Assembly: GCA_902583455.1 (NCBI GenBank)
Contig: CACHVY010000004.1
Location: forward strand, 1 to 33,928
Length of the DNA: 33,928 bases
From: an uncultured Pelagibacteraceae bacterium
GTDB lineage: Bacteria > Pseudomonadota > Alphaproteobacteria > Pelagibacterales > Pelagibacteraceae
Direction of reading: 5' to 3'
Part shown: piece after piece, positions 21,479-29,234 of the stretch
Layout of the letters: each line of letters starts with the position of its first letter
Numbering within the stretch: the first letter of the stretch is position 1
Program-made: the position numbers and the translations under genes
The notes under the pieces: model-generated
The model's input: the letters and a program-made list of their open reading frames with translations, nothing else
The model's database searches: none
Told to the model about the DNA's origin: nothing

Positions 21479-21853
21479 TTACTTAAGTTCTACTTTTGCG
21501 CCTGCTGCCTCGAGTTTTTTCTTCATCTCTTCGGCATCTTTTTTATTTACACCAGATTTAATTTCTTTAGGTGCTCCTTCAACTAAATCTTTTGCTTCTT
21601 TTAAGCCCAATGTTGTAATTGCTCTAACTTCCTTAATTACGTTAATTTTTTTATCTCCAGCTGAAGCCAAAACTATTGTGAAATCGTCCTTTTCTTCAAC
21701 AGGTGCTCCACCTGCAGCTGCTCCTGCTGCTGGTGCTGCAACAGCTGCTGCTGCTGTAACTCCCCACTTTTCCTCTAATTGTTTTGATAGTTCTGCTGCT
21801 TCAACAACAGTAAGTTTTGATAGTTCGTCAATGATTTTATTTAAGTCTGCCAT
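21479..21853 (-). CDS. rplL: 50S ribosomal protein L7/L12
   Basis: L7/L12 forms the flexible stalk that recruits EF-Tu, EF-G and IF2. The 124 residues (E. coli 121) show the N-terminal dimerisation helices ([20 protein letters not shown]), an Ala/Gly/Pro-rich hinge at about residues 34-52, and the C-terminal factor-binding domain with [20 protein letters not shown] and a terminal AGAKVELK. It follows rplJ after 13 nt. Confidence 0.98.
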   Translation of the reverse strand: MADLNKIIDELSKLTVVEAAELSKQLEEKWGVTAAAAVAAPAAGAAAGGAPVEEKDDFTIVLASAGDKKINVIKEVRAITTLGLKEAKDLVEGAPKEIKSGVNKKDAEEMKKKLEAAGAKVELK

Positions 21854-21866
21854 ACTTCTTCCAAGG

Positions 21867-22376
21867 TTATTTTTTTGATTTTTCGAGCGCTAAAATAGCG
21901 ATTTTTGAGGCTGGCGCAAGTAAAATACTTGCGATTTTTTGTGCAGGAGACCTCAATATTCCTACTATTTTTGCCCTTGCCTCTTCAAGTGAAGGTAAAG
22001 TGGCAACATTTTGCACTCCAGCAACATCTAAAATATCTTCACCCATGATTCCACCAAGAATTTTTAAATTTGAATTCTCTTTTGAAAAATTAGTTAATAT
22101 TTTAGCAGATGTAATTGCATCAGATGAGAGAGCAACAGCTGTTGGGCCTGTAAATAGTTTTGATAATTCTTTACATCTTGTTTTTTCCAATGCTAGTTTA
22201 GTAATTCTATTTTTTGTAATTTTAAATTGAATACCGTGTTCTCTCATTTTTTTTCTTAATTCATCTAATTGCTTAACGGTTAAACCTTGGTAGTGGGCAA
22301 CTATAACAGCCTCACTTTTATCAAATTGAGTTGTCATTTCATTAATATAAGTTTGTTTTTTTTCTTTGCTAATCAT
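21867..22376 (-). CDS. rplJ: 50S ribosomal protein L10
   Basis: L10 is the stalk base that holds the L7/L12 dimers. The 169 residues (E. coli 165) contain [20 protein letters not shown], the family signature, and [14 protein letters not shown]. They end in a long C-terminal helix ([16 protein letters not shown]) that binds L7/L12. In many bacteria an L10 leader RNA precedes rplJ; here rplA ends only 2 nt upstream, so no separate leader fits. Confidence 0.97.
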   Translation of the reverse strand: MISKEKKQTYINEMTTQFDKSEAVIVAHYQGLTVKQLDELRKKMREHGIQFKITKNRITKLALEKTRCKELSKLFTGPTAVALSSDAITSAKILTNFSKENSNLKILGGIMGEDILDVAGVQNVATLPSLEEARAKIVGILRSPAQKIASILLAPASKIAILALEKSKK

Positions 22377-22378
22377 AA

Positions 22379-23068
22379 TTATATATTCTTATCTAATTTT
22401 ACTCTATAAGATACTCCCATAGTCGAAGTAATAAAAATATTTTTAATCAAATCACCTTTAATTGTTAGACTTGATTTTTCTTTTTCAAGTGTATCTAAAA
22501 TCATATCAAAATTTTTAATCAATTTATCATCAGAAAAAGATTTTTTTCCAAAGCTTAAACCAATGTTACCATCTTTATCATTTTTGAGTTCAATTTGACC
22601 GGCTTTAGCATTTTTTACTGCATCTGAAACATTATCTGTTACAGTTCCTAATTTTGGATTAGGCATAAGTCCTTTTGGTCCTAAAATTTTACCTAGTTTT
22701 GATAACTTTAACATCATAGAAGTAGTACAAATTAATTTATCAAAATTTAATTCTCCATTTTTAATTTTATCAATCAAATTATCCCCACCAACTAAATCTG
22801 CACCTGACTCTTTGGCGTCATTCTGTTTAGTTTCTTCAGCAACAACAGCAACTCTAATTTTCTTTCCAGTTCCACTTGGTAAGTTCACAGCAGTTCTTAT
22901 ATTTATTTCATTTTTTTTTTGTTTATTATTAATCAAAATACTTAACTCTATTGACTCATCAAATTTTGTAGTACAATTTTTTTTTATTATAGGAATTAAT
23001 TTATTAATTGTATCAGGATTTTCCATATTTGTTTTAGATGGAAGTTTTTTATAACGTTTTGATTTCAT
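22379..23068 (-). CDS. rplA: 50S ribosomal protein L1
   Basis: L1 forms the mobile stalk at the E site and in E. coli represses the L11 operon. The 229 residues (E. coli 234) show GTGKKIRVAVVAEE, GADLVGGDNLIDKIKNGELN, LGPKGLMPNPKLGTVT and a C-terminal FITSTMGVSYRVKLD. The sequence is diverged and lysine-rich in the first 50 residues. It shares its first base with the rplK stop. Confidence 0.97.
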   Translation of the reverse strand: MKSKRYKKLPSKTNMENPDTINKLIPIIKKNCTTKFDESIELSILINNKQKKNEINIRTAVNLPSGTGKKIRVAVVAEETKQNDAKESGADLVGGDNLIDKIKNGELNFDKLICTTSMMLKLSKLGKILGPKGLMPNPKLGTVTDNVSDAVKNAKAGQIELKNDKDGNIGLSFGKKSFSDDKLIKNFDMILDTLEKEKSSLTIKGDLIKNIFITSTMGVSYRVKLDKNI

Positions 23069-23496
23069 TAATCTTTTACCTCAATACCCATAGATCTTGC
23101 AGATCCTGCTATAATCTTAATTGCTTCATCAATATCGTGAGCATTAAGATCTTCCATTTTTTTTTTTGCAATTTCTTCAGCTTGTTTTTTTGTAATGGAT
23201 GCAACAATATTTCTTCCTGGTTCTTGGGAACCGCTTTTAAGTTTTGCGGCCTCTTTAATAAAATGTGAGGCTGGAGGAGATTTAATTATAAAGTCAAATT
23301 TTTTATCTTTGTATACAGTAATAATTACAGGAACTGGTTTGCCCATAAAATTTTTTGTCTTATCGTTAAACGCTTTGCAAAATTCCATGATATTTATACC
23401 TCTTTGTCCTAGTGCTGGACCAACCGGTGGGGCAGGATTAGCCTGTCCACCTTTAATTTGCAATTTCACATATCCACTAATTTCTTTTTTTGCCAT
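23068..23496 (-). CDS. rplK: 50S ribosomal protein L11
   Basis: L11 binds the GTPase-associated centre of 23S rRNA and is needed for RelA activation and thiostrepton binding. The 142 residues equal E. coli's length. Signature segments are [40 protein letters not shown] and, near the C-terminus, [15 protein letters not shown]. It shares one base with the nusG stop and one with the rplA start. Confidence 0.98.
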   Translation of the reverse strand: MAKKEISGYVKLQIKGGQANPAPPVGPALGQRGINIMEFCKAFNDKTKNFMGKPVPVIITVYKDKKFDFIIKSPPASHFIKEAAKLKSGSQEPGRNIVASITKKQAEEIAKKKMEDLNAHDIDEAIKIIAGSARSMGIEVKD

Positions 23497-24029
23497 TAGC
23501 TTGCCTTTTCAATTTGATTAAATTCAAGATCAACAGGTGTAGGTCTACCAAAAATAGATACTGACACTTTAACTCTAAGTTTTTCTTCATCTATATCTTC
23601 GATTAAACCAGAAAATGATGCGAAAGGACCATCAACAACTTGAACTTTTTCTCCAACAGAATAGTCAATTGTTGATTTTGGTTGTGTTACACCATCTTTC
23701 ATTTGGCCTAGAATTTTTTCTATTTCTTTATCTGATACTGGAACTGGAACACCTTTAGATCCCAAAAAGCCACTTACTTTTTTAATACCTTTAATCATGT
23801 GATAAATGTTATCATCCATTTCGCTTTTTATTAACACATATCCTGGAAAATATTTTTTTTTCCTTTGAACTCTTTTGCCTCTTTTAACTTCTGTAACATC
23901 ATGTGTTGGCACTACTATTTCATCAATCTTATCAGATATTTTTGCTTTATCGGCTTCTTCTTTAATAAGCTGTGCAACCTTATTTTCGAAGCTTGAGTGT
24001 GATTGTACTATATACCAATTCTTCATCAT
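23496..24029 (-). CDS. nusG: Transcription antitermination/termination factor NusG
   Basis: NusG binds RNA polymerase beta-prime, suppresses pausing, and links to Rho or to ribosomal S10. With the start at 24029 it has 177 residues (E. coli 181). It has the NGN domain ([19 protein letters not shown], later [19 protein letters not shown]) and the C-terminal KOW domain ([20 protein letters not shown]). A longer reading frame reaches back to 24161 but runs through secE and adds non-NusG residues, so it is rejected. The chosen ATG overlaps the secE stop by 4 nt; the next codon is also ATG. Confidence 0.97.
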   Translation of the reverse strand: MMKNWYIVQSHSSFENKVAQLIKEEADKAKISDKIDEIVVPTHDVTEVKRGKRVQRKKKYFPGYVLIKSEMDDNIYHMIKGIKKVSGFLGSKGVPVPVSDKEIEKILGQMKDGVTQPKSTIDYSVGEKVQVVDGPFASFSGLIEDIDEEKLRVKVSVSIFGRPTPVDLEFNQIEKAS

Positions 24030-24217
24030 AATCCTATTTTTAATATCATTCCCAAAATAAACTGAAAAAGTTGATCCAAAAGTAAGAAAAAAATAGCAGC
24101 AATTATAGCCATAGCAGCTACCATTAATGTTCCTTGTAAAGTTTCCTTGCCTGTTGGCCAAGTAACTTTGAATGCTTCTTGTTTTACTTCTTGTAAAAAT
24201 TTAACAGGGTTTTTCAT
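24026..24217 (-). CDS. secE: SecE, protein translocase subunit (short form)
   Basis: SecE clamps SecY in the translocon. The 63 residues are the short one-helix form usual outside enterobacteria (E. coli 127). The amphipathic segment NPVKFLQEVKQEAFKVTWPT carries the conserved V-x-W-P, followed by a single membrane helix at about residues 30-55. It lies between tRNA-Trp (13 nt upstream) and nusG (4-nt overlap), its conserved context. Confidence 0.96.
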   Translation of the reverse strand: MKNPVKFLQEVKQEAFKVTWPTGKETLQGTLMVAAMAIIAAIFFLLLDQLFQFILGMILKIGL

Positions 24218-24230
24218 AATTCTCTTTTTG

Positions 24231-24306
24231 TGGCAGGAGCGGAGGGACTTGAACCCACAACCTCCGGTTTTGGAGACCGGCGCTCTACCAATTGAGCTAC
24301 ACTCCT
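24231..24306 (-). tRNA. tRNA-Trp (CCA anticodon)
   Basis: A full cloverleaf of 76 nt with an encoded CCA end at 24231-24233. The anticodon loop reads CTCCAAA, giving anticodon CCA for Trp. The TTCAAGT loop segment and an acceptor stem AGGAGTG/CGCTCCT-type pairing are present. It is nested between tuf and secE, a common alphaproteobacterial order, and must be released from the operon transcript by processing. Confidence 0.97.
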
Positions 24307-24315
24307 ATAGGTAGC

Positions 24316-25506
24316 TTATTTAATTATCTTCGTTACTACTCCTGCACCTACTGTTTTACCACCCTCTCGAATAGCAAAATTTAGTTTTTCACTCATTGCA
24401 ATAGGTGTAATTAATTTAACTGTAAATTTAGCATCATCACCGGGCATTACCATTTCTGTTCCTGAAGGAAGTTCTACTTCCCCAGTAACATCAGTTGTTC
24501 TAAAATAAAACTGAGGTCTATATTTAGTGAAAAAAGGTGTGTGCCTTCCTCCCTCTTCTTTTTTTAAAACATAAGCTTGAGCTTCGAACTCAGTATGTGG
24601 TGTAACTGAACCAGGTTTTGCTAAAACTTGACCCCTTTCAACATCTGTTCTTTCAACACCTCTTAGAAGAGCTCCAATATTATCTCCAGCTTCACCAGTG
24701 TCTAAAATTTTTCTAAACATTTCTACACCTGTACAAACTGTTTTTTTTGTGTCTCTTATTCCAACAATTTCTATTTCTTCACCAGTTTTTACAACTCCTT
24801 GTTCGACTCTTCCTGTTACAACAGTACCACGTCCAGAAATTGAAAATACGTCTTCTACTGGCATCAAGAAAGGTTTGTCTTTAGGTCTATCAGGTTGTGG
24901 GATGTGTTCGTCTACGGCTTTCATTAAATCCATAATGGCTTTTTTTCCAATTTCTTCATCTTTGCCCTCGACTGCAGCTAAGGCTGAACCTTTAATAATT
25001 GGAGTCTTGTCACCAGGAAATTTATAAGATGTTAATAACTCTTTAATTTCTTCTTCTACAAGTTCAATCAATTCTTTATCTTTAACTTGATCAACTTTAT
25101 TTAGGAAAACAACTATTGCCGGAACTCCAACTTGTCTTGCTAAAAGAATGTGTTCTCTAGTTTGAGGCATTGGGCCATCAGCAGCATTAACAACTAATAT
25201 TGCTCCATCCATTTGTGCTGCACCTGTAATCATATTTTTTACATAATCTGCGTGACCTGGGCAGTCTACGTGTGCGTAATGCCTTTTTTCTGTTTCATAT
25301 TCTACATGCGCAGTTGAAATTGTTATTCCTCTCTCTTTTTCTTCTGGAGCTTTGTCAATTTGATCATATGCTGTAAATTGAGCTCCACCAGTCTCCGATA
25401 ATACTTTTGTAATCGCAGCAGTTAGTGTTGTTTTACCATGGTCCACGTGTCCGATTGTACCAATGTTACAATGTGGTTTAGACCTATTAAATTTTTCCTT
25501 CGACAT
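24316..25506 (-). CDS. tuf: Translation elongation factor Tu
   Basis: EF-Tu delivers aminoacyl-tRNA to the ribosome as a GTP complex. The 396 residues (E. coli 394) show the P-loop GHVDHGKT at 19-26, [20 protein letters not shown] (switch I), [26 protein letters not shown], and the C-terminal barrel ending [17 protein letters not shown]. It is the only tuf copy in the window; the usual second place after fusA is empty. It is flanked by tRNA-Gly (33 nt) and tRNA-Trp (9 nt). Confidence 0.98.
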   Translation of the reverse strand: MSKEKFNRSKPHCNIGTIGHVDHGKTTLTAAITKVLSETGGAQFTAYDQIDKAPEEKERGITISTAHVEYETEKRHYAHVDCPGHADYVKNMITGAAQMDGAILVVNAADGPMPQTREHILLARQVGVPAIVVFLNKVDQVKDKELIELVEEEIKELLTSYKFPGDKTPIIKGSALAAVEGKDEEIGKKAIMDLMKAVDEHIPQPDRPKDKPFLMPVEDVFSISGRGTVVTGRVEQGVVKTGEEIEIVGIRDTKKTVCTGVEMFRKILDTGEAGDNIGALLRGVERTDVERGQVLAKPGSVTPHTEFEAQAYVLKKEEGGRHTPFFTKYRPQFYFRTTDVTGEVELPSGTEMVMPGDDAKFTVKLITPIAMSEKLNFAIREGGKTVGAGVVTKIIK

Positions 25507-25539
25507 TACTATTTTACCTCACTTTAATTTTTAATATTT

Positions 25540-25613
25540 TGGAGCGGGTAAAGGGAATCGAACCCTTACATCCAGCTTGGAAGGCTAGCGTTCTACCATT
25601 GAACTACACCCGC
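25540..25613 (-). tRNA. tRNA-Gly (TCC anticodon)
   Basis: A 74-nt cloverleaf including encoded CCA (25540-25542). The acceptor stem GCGGGT pairs with ACCCGC, the anticodon loop is CTTCCAA with anticodon TCC, and the T-loop GTTCGATTC is present. It lies 33 nt upstream of tuf, as glyT does before tufB in E. coli. Confidence 0.97.
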
Positions 25614-25656
25614 ATACCCAAGTTAATACTCCAAGTTATTTAAATCATCAATAGAA

Positions 25657-25742
<86 letters not shown>

Positions 25743-25769
25743 TACATATATAATAGGAGTAGCGTCACC

Positions 25770-25822
25770 TTGTTCAATTAAAGCTTTAAACAACATGGGT
25801 TTTATATATTTTTATTGAACAA
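25770..25822. repeat. 9-bp perfect inverted repeat in the divergent tRNA-Tyr / rlmB promoter region
   Basis: TTGTTCAAT (25770-25778) and ATTGAACAA (25814-25822) are exact inverted arms 35 bp apart, with a 12-bp palindrome TTAAAGCTTTAA (25778-25789) next to the first arm. On each outward-reading strand the arm contains TTGAAC, which resembles a -35 hexamer. It may reflect paired divergent promoters, or an operator. Confidence 0.6.
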
Positions 25823-25828
25823 ATGCAA
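25801..25828 (-). promoter_or_regulatory. Candidate promoter for tRNA-Tyr/tuf block
   Basis: On the minus strand TTGCAT (25823-25828), 16-nt spacer, TATAAA (25801-25806) would start a transcript about 50 nt before tRNA-Tyr. A second candidate, TTGAAC (25772-25777), 16-nt spacer, TATTAT (25750-25755), would start almost exactly at the tRNA 5' end and is less likely. Both are predictions from pattern only. Confidence 0.4.
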
Positions 25829-25881
25829 TATGAGAAATAACAAGAAAATGACTAAAAAATTGAGTAAAATTAAGGAAAATA

Positions 25882-26628
25882 ATGTCAAATTCAAACTTTT
25901 ATATCGTTGGAAAACATTCGGTTATTGAGGCTTTAAAAAATCCAAATAGAAAAGTAATTAAACTTTTTCTTACTGAAGAAAGTAAAAAAACAATTCACAG
26001 GGAAAATAACAAGGTAAATCTTCTTAAAGATATTAAAGTTTATTTCAAAACTAAGAAGGAGCTAGATAAATATTGCAAGAATGAGAATATTTTGCACCAA
26101 GGGTACGTCGCTGAAATAGAAAAACTGGAAGATCTAAATTTAAAAGAGTTTATTAAAATAAAAAAACATAAAACTCTTTTATGCTTACAAGGAGTTACAG
26201 ATCCAAGAAATATAGGCTCAATTATTAGAAGTGCCCTGGCATTTAAAATAGACGGTATTATAGTTAAAGAAAGACATTATCCTGAAACGAGCAAGGCAAT
26301 GTATAAGGCAAGCAGTGGGAGTATTGAGTATATGAATATTTTTAAAGTATCCAATATTAATACAACATTAAAATTTCTAAGAGAAAAGAACTTCTGGGTT
26401 TATGGCTTCGATTCCCATGCAAATAAAGATTTTTCAGAGGTTGAATGGAAAGGTGACAATGTTCTTTTATTTGGATCAGAAGGTTTTGGTTTGAATGAAA
26501 AGACTGAGAAGTACATTGATTATTTTGTCAAAATTAAAATAAACAAAGATTTAGAAAGTCTAAACATATCTAATAGTGCATCCATAGTTTTTTTTCATAT
26601 AAACAAAGTAAAAAAAAATGTTGATTAG
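25882..26628 (+). CDS. rlmB: 23S rRNA 2'-O-methyltransferase, RlmB/TrmH (SpoU) family
   Basis: The family transfers methyl from S-adenosylmethionine to a ribose 2'-OH; RlmB modifies G2251 of 23S rRNA in E. coli. The 248 residues (E. coli 243) have an N-terminal substrate-binding domain starting YIVGKHSVIEALKNPNRKV. The C-terminal SPOUT knot shows motif 1 DPRNIGSIIRSALAF (about 108-122), motif 2 LLFGSEGFGLNEKTE (about 196-210) and motif 3 LESLNISNSASIVFF (about 226-240). AAGGAAA lies 6 nt before the ATG. The gene is divergent from the tRNA-Tyr/tuf block and followed by tRNA-Thr. The exact target (rRNA or tRNA) is inferred from the closest family pattern. Confidence 0.88.
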   Translation: MSNSNFYIVGKHSVIEALKNPNRKVIKLFLTEESKKTIHRENNKVNLLKDIKVYFKTKKELDKYCKNENILHQGYVAEIEKLEDLNLKEFIKIKKHKTLLCLQGVTDPRNIGSIIRSALAFKIDGIIVKERHYPETSKAMYKASSGSIEYMNIFKVSNINTTLKFLREKNFWVYGFDSHANKDFSEVEWKGDNVLLFGSEGFGLNEKTEKYIDYFVKIKINKDLESLNISNSASIVFFHINKVKKNVD

Positions 26629-26657
26629 TATTAAATATATTATAAAAAATATCTAGC

Positions 26658-26733
26658 GCCCTTGTAGCTCAGCTGGTAGAGCAATTGATTTGTAATCAAT
26701 AGGTCCGCGGTTCGAATCCGTGCGGGGGCACCA
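26658..26733 (+). tRNA. tRNA-Thr (TGT anticodon)
   Basis: A 76-nt cloverleaf with encoded CCA (26731-26733). The acceptor GCCCTTG pairs with CGGGGGC using two G-T wobbles. The D-stem is GCTC/GAGC, the anticodon stem-loop TTGATTTGTAATCAA gives anticodon TGT, and the T-loop GTTCGAATC is standard. It lies 29 nt after the rlmB stop and 4 nt from the end of the opposing gene. Confidence 0.97.
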
Positions 26734-26737
26734 TCAT

Positions 26738-27079
26738 CTAATTGCAATTATAATATTTTTCAAAAATCCGTTCATATTCACCATCAACATACTTTCCAAC
26801 AGTAAGTTGTGAAAGATGATCAAAAGATAAGGTAAAATTCCAAAACTCATCTATCTTTTTTCCAAAAAAAACTTTTTTCCACTTTTTATATGTTCCAGAT
26901 ACAGAATTTGATGAAACAAAAATATCATCAAAAGTTTTACCGAATGCTTTAATTTGTTCAGAATTATACAAAACTTTATATTTTTTGTTGGTATTCATAT
27001 CTACACAAGTTAAACTTTTAGCATAAACATTAAAAGTCATTAACAAATTCAGAACCACAATCACAGAAAGTTTTTTCAT
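26738..27079 (-). CDS. Small secreted protein of unknown function
   Basis: A 113-residue product I do not recognise. It starts with a signal peptide (MKKLSVIVVLNLLMTFNVYA, likely cleavage after Ala20), giving a mature protein of about 93 residues in the periplasm or outside. It has only two cysteines in the mature part, Cys25 near the start and Cys112 next to the end, which could form a disulphide closing the whole domain. Aromatic residues are frequent (KKWKKVFFGKKIDEFWNFTL). The gene follows the small membrane protein gene by 6 nt and NAD kinase by about 240 nt, so the three may form one transcript. Convergent with tRNA-Thr. Confidence 0.75.
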   Translation of the reverse strand: MKKLSVIVVLNLLMTFNVYAKSLTCVDMNTNKKYKVLYNSEQIKAFGKTFDDIFVSSNSVSGTYKKWKKVFFGKKIDEFWNFTLSFDHLSQLTVGKYVDGEYERIFEKYYNCN

Positions 27080-27085
27080 AAATAT

Positions 27086-27289
27086 TTATCCAAATAATGC
27101 ACTAAAAACAGCAATAATAAAAAACACAGCTAATATATAAATTAATAAACCAGGGCCCTGACTCTCTACATGTCTTCTTGCTTTAATGTATGAGCGTTTT
27201 TTTGACTTACCTTGATTACGATCACTTAAATATGAAAAAAGAAACATGCCAACAATGCAAAATACCAACATAAATAATATTCCATTCAT
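27086..27289 (-). CDS. Small two-helix membrane protein of unknown function
   Basis: A 67-residue product with two predicted membrane helices, about residues 3-21 and 48-66. They are joined by a strongly basic loop (DRNQGKSKKRSYIKARRH) likely to lie in the cytoplasm by the positive-inside rule, with both ends outside. No family is recognised. A ribosome site AGAGAGGA lies about 12 nt before the ATG. It lies between the nadK gene (28-nt gap) and the secreted protein gene (6-nt gap). Small size limits confidence, but the clean operon spacing supports it. Confidence 0.68.
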   Translation of the reverse strand: MNGILFMLVFCIVGMFLFSYLSDRNQGKSKKRSYIKARRHVESQGPGLLIYILAVFFIIAVFSALFG

Positions 27290-27317
27290 TGTAAATTCGT
27301 TTCCTCTCTAATTTTAT

Positions 27318-28079
27318 TCATTTTATTTCTCTTCTTAATTGCTCTAATTTAATCTTTTTTTGTAGACTCCTATTTGAATCGTACAGAAGATTAAATTTAA
27401 TTTTCTTATTGGTTTTTATAACTATTTTTTTGGCATTTCGTATTTCAACATTATCCGCAACGGCACTAACCGGTCTTTTTAAAGGATTTAGATTTTTAAT
27501 TTGAATAATAGATTTATCACTAACAATTTTACCTCTCCACCTTCTAGGTCTAAAAGCACTAATTGGTGAAACTGATAACTTTTTTGAATTTAAGCTTAAT
27601 ATTGGACCATGAACTGACATATTATATGCAGTACTTCCAGCAGGTGTTGAAACTAAAATTCCATCTGAAATTAATTTTTTAATAATATATTTTTTTCCTG
27701 AAAAAACTTGTAATGAGGCAGCTTGCCTACTTTGTCTTAAAATAGACACTTCATTTATAGCCAAATATTTTTTTGATGTTCCATTTCTAGTTAAAACTTT
27801 CATTTCTAATGGAGAAATTGATATCATTTTAGCTTTTGATAAATTTTTAATTGTATTATTTGGAGAAAACTTGTTCATTAGAAAACCATAGTTACCAGAG
27901 TTAATTCCATAAAAAACTCTGGACATTTTTATATTTTTCTTCAATGTTTTAAGCATGAAACCATCTCCTCCGATCACAACAAACAAATTACTTTTTAATT
28001 TATTATTTTTTAACTTTTTTAGTAAAAAAGATTTAATTTTTTGTGATTTAGAATTTTTATCTGATATTATTCTTTTCAT
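27318..28079 (-). CDS. nadK: NAD kinase
   Basis: NAD kinase phosphorylates NAD to NADP in the cytoplasm. With the start at 28079 there are 253 residues, the short alphaproteobacterial length (E. coli 292). The diagnostic motifs are VVIGGDGFMLKTLK (the GGDG site), INSGNYGFLMN, and DGILVSTPAGSTAYNMSVHG, which binds NAD. A longer frame to 28118 exists, but its extra 13 residues are read from inside the tRNA-Leu gene and are rejected. The chosen ATG lies only 3 nt after the tRNA CCA end, so any ribosome site would be within the tRNA or translation is near leaderless after processing. Confidence 0.93.
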   Translation of the reverse strand: MKRIISDKNSKSQKIKSFLLKKLKNNKLKSNLFVVIGGDGFMLKTLKKNIKMSRVFYGINSGNYGFLMNKFSPNNTIKNLSKAKMISISPLEMKVLTRNGTSKKYLAINEVSILRQSRQAASLQVFSGKKYIIKKLISDGILVSTPAGSTAYNMSVHGPILSLNSKKLSVSPISAFRPRRWRGKIVSDKSIIQIKNLNPLKRPVSAVADNVEIRNAKKIVIKTNKKIKFNLLYDSNRSLQKKIKLEQLRREIK

Positions 28080-28082
28080 CAG

Positions 28083-28168
28083 TGGTGCCCTCGGCCAGAC
28101 TCGAACTGGCACTCCCAAAAGGGCAAGGATTTTAAGTCCTTTGTGTCTACCAATTTCACCACGAGGGC
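28083..28168 (-). tRNA. tRNA-Leu (TAA anticodon)
   Basis: An 86-nt class II tRNA with a long variable arm and encoded CCA (28083-28085). The acceptor GCCCTCG pairs with CGAGGGC. The anticodon loop CTTAAAA has anticodon TAA, and the T-loop GTTCGAGTC is present. It lies between the pilin-like gene array (67 nt upstream) and nadK (3 nt downstream) and marks the edge of the surface-gene region. Confidence 0.97.
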
Positions 28169-28200
28169 ATGAGTTATTTTCATGAGTGTTTATGCCAATA

Positions 28201-28229
28201 TTTATAATTGAACAAGAGGAATAAGTAAA
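28201..28229 (-). promoter_or_regulatory. Candidate promoter for tRNA-Leu/nadK
   Basis: On the minus strand TTTACT (28224-28229), 17-nt spacer, TATAAA (28201-28206), placed about 30 nt before tRNA-Leu and after the last pilin-like gene. The spacer contains TTGTTCAAT, the same 9-mer seen upstream of tRNA-Tyr. No intrinsic terminator for the pilin array was seen in this 67-nt gap. Confidence 0.38.
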
Positions 28230-28235
28230 ATTTTT

Positions 28236-28715
28236 TTAATATTGAATATTTTGTGACAATATTGTTCCATTATTTAAATACGTCTTTATAGTTAATATTC
28301 TATTCATTGTCGTAACATAAGTGTTTCCTATAGTTGAACCAGGACCTGCAATAACAGCTTTTTCATCCCATAGTATATCTGTAGGTCTAGATTTTGAGCT
28401 TGTGATAAAAGGATTTTTTAAACCCACAAAAATAAAATGATAATCTAAAACACCTTGATCAAATGCTACCTTGCAATTTGTATATGTTTTTATTGTACCT
28501 AAGTGCCATGTAAAGCGATCAATCTCACCTTCTGTGTCACATGTAATTATTTCTCTTGCGATGGTTGAAGTAATAGTCTTATGATTTTGTTTAACCACAT
28601 TATTTTTAGCATTACTAGTGTATCCATTATAAGCAACTACACCTACAGCAGCTAGGATACCAATGATTGCTACAACGACTAAGAGTTCGATAAGTGTAAA
28701 GCCTTTTTGACTCAT
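28236..28715 (-). CDS. Type IV pilin-like protein, array copy 6 (last)
   Basis: The product has 159 residues. The short leader MSQKG precedes the prepilin cleavage site (after Gly5), followed by FTLIE with the conserved Glu5 of the mature protein and a hydrophobic helix to about residue 30 (N-methylated pilin class). Residues 1-35 are nearly the same in all six copies; the rest is unique. It keeps Cys59, paired with a possible partner Cys81, and an NPF motif at 101-103. It lacks the C-terminal Cys-x4-Cys found in four other copies and has the shortest tail. It starts 1 nt after copy 5. A role in a surface pilus or pseudopilus is inferred from the N-terminus; the C-terminal domain is not recognised. 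Confidence 0.88.
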   Translation of the reverse strand: MSQKGFTLIELLVVVAIIGILAAVGVVAYNGYTSNAKNNVVKQNHKTITSTIAREIITCDTEGEIDRFTWHLGTIKTYTNCKVAFDQGVLDYHFIFVGLKNPFITSSKSRPTDILWDEKAVIAGPGSTIGNTYVTTMNRILTIKTYLNNGTILSQNIQY

Positions 28716-28716
28716 T

Positions 28717-29220
28717 TTATTTTAAACTTACGTCTATATCTAAACGTTCAATATCTTTTGCCCCACAGCCATCTTTAAAACATGCTAATATTTGTAATTT
28801 TGTACCATTAACGCTAATGCTTACTTGCCCCGGTGTATAATTAAATCGAGATCTTATGCATGGTAATGATGTATCATAAGGATTTCTAAAAGCTTTTAAT
28901 ACACCTTCGTCAACTCCTGGCGTGACACTCCCTCTAAGTGATTTTACATTTGAAAGAGCCTGCATAGTGTTAAACGCACCAGTATGAGTAGTATAATTAG
29001 AACAACTTAATTCACCGTCCATTACGCTAGAATTACCAATGGCACATAATGCAATTTCATTTTCAATATATTTAATTGTTGAAGTGTAGCAACTTTTTGC
29101 TGCATTGGCTTTTGCACTACTTGTATATCCATTATAAGCAACCACTCCTACTGCAGCTAGAATACCGATGATTGCTACTACGACTAAGAGTTCTATTAGG
29201 GTGAAGCCTTTATTTTTCAT
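28717..29220 (-). CDS. Type IV pilin-like protein, array copy 5
   Basis: With the start at 29220 the product has 167 residues and leader MKNKG. A frame extends to 29283, but it would put 21 extra residues before the leader, overlap copy 4 and break the pattern of the other five, so it is rejected. Glu5 of the mature chain is present and the helix is residues 6-30. The variable domain has Cys44, Cys59, Cys73, Cys121 and a final Cys147-x4-Cys152, and NPY at 113-115. The likely disulphides are Cys59-Cys73 and Cys147-Cys152 (inferred). The gap from copy 4 is 14 nt and to copy 6 is 1 nt. Confidence 0.88.
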   Translation of the reverse strand: MKNKGFTLIELLVVVAIIGILAAVGVVAYNGYTSSAKANAAKSCYTSTIKYIENEIALCAIGNSSVMDGELSCSNYTTHTGAFNTMQALSNVKSLRGSVTPGVDEGVLKAFRNPYDTSLPCIRSRFNYTPGQVSISVNGTKLQILACFKDGCGAKDIERLDIDVSLK

Positions 29221-29234
29221 AGCTAGTATTAGTT

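Noticed and set aside
24030..24161. Longer NusG with 44 extra N-terminal residues
   Set aside because: The extension is read out of frame through secE and lacks NusG similarity; the ATG at 24029 matches the family N-terminus and overlaps the secE stop by 4 nt.
26734..26760. Intrinsic terminator between tRNA-Thr and the opposing gene
   Set aside because: The 12-bp palindrome at 26739-26750 lies in the last codons of the opposing gene and is all AT except one GC step, too weak to call.
28080..28118. Longer NAD kinase start
   Set aside because: The extra 13 residues are translated from inside the tRNA-Leu gene; MKRIISDK at 28079 is the sensible start.
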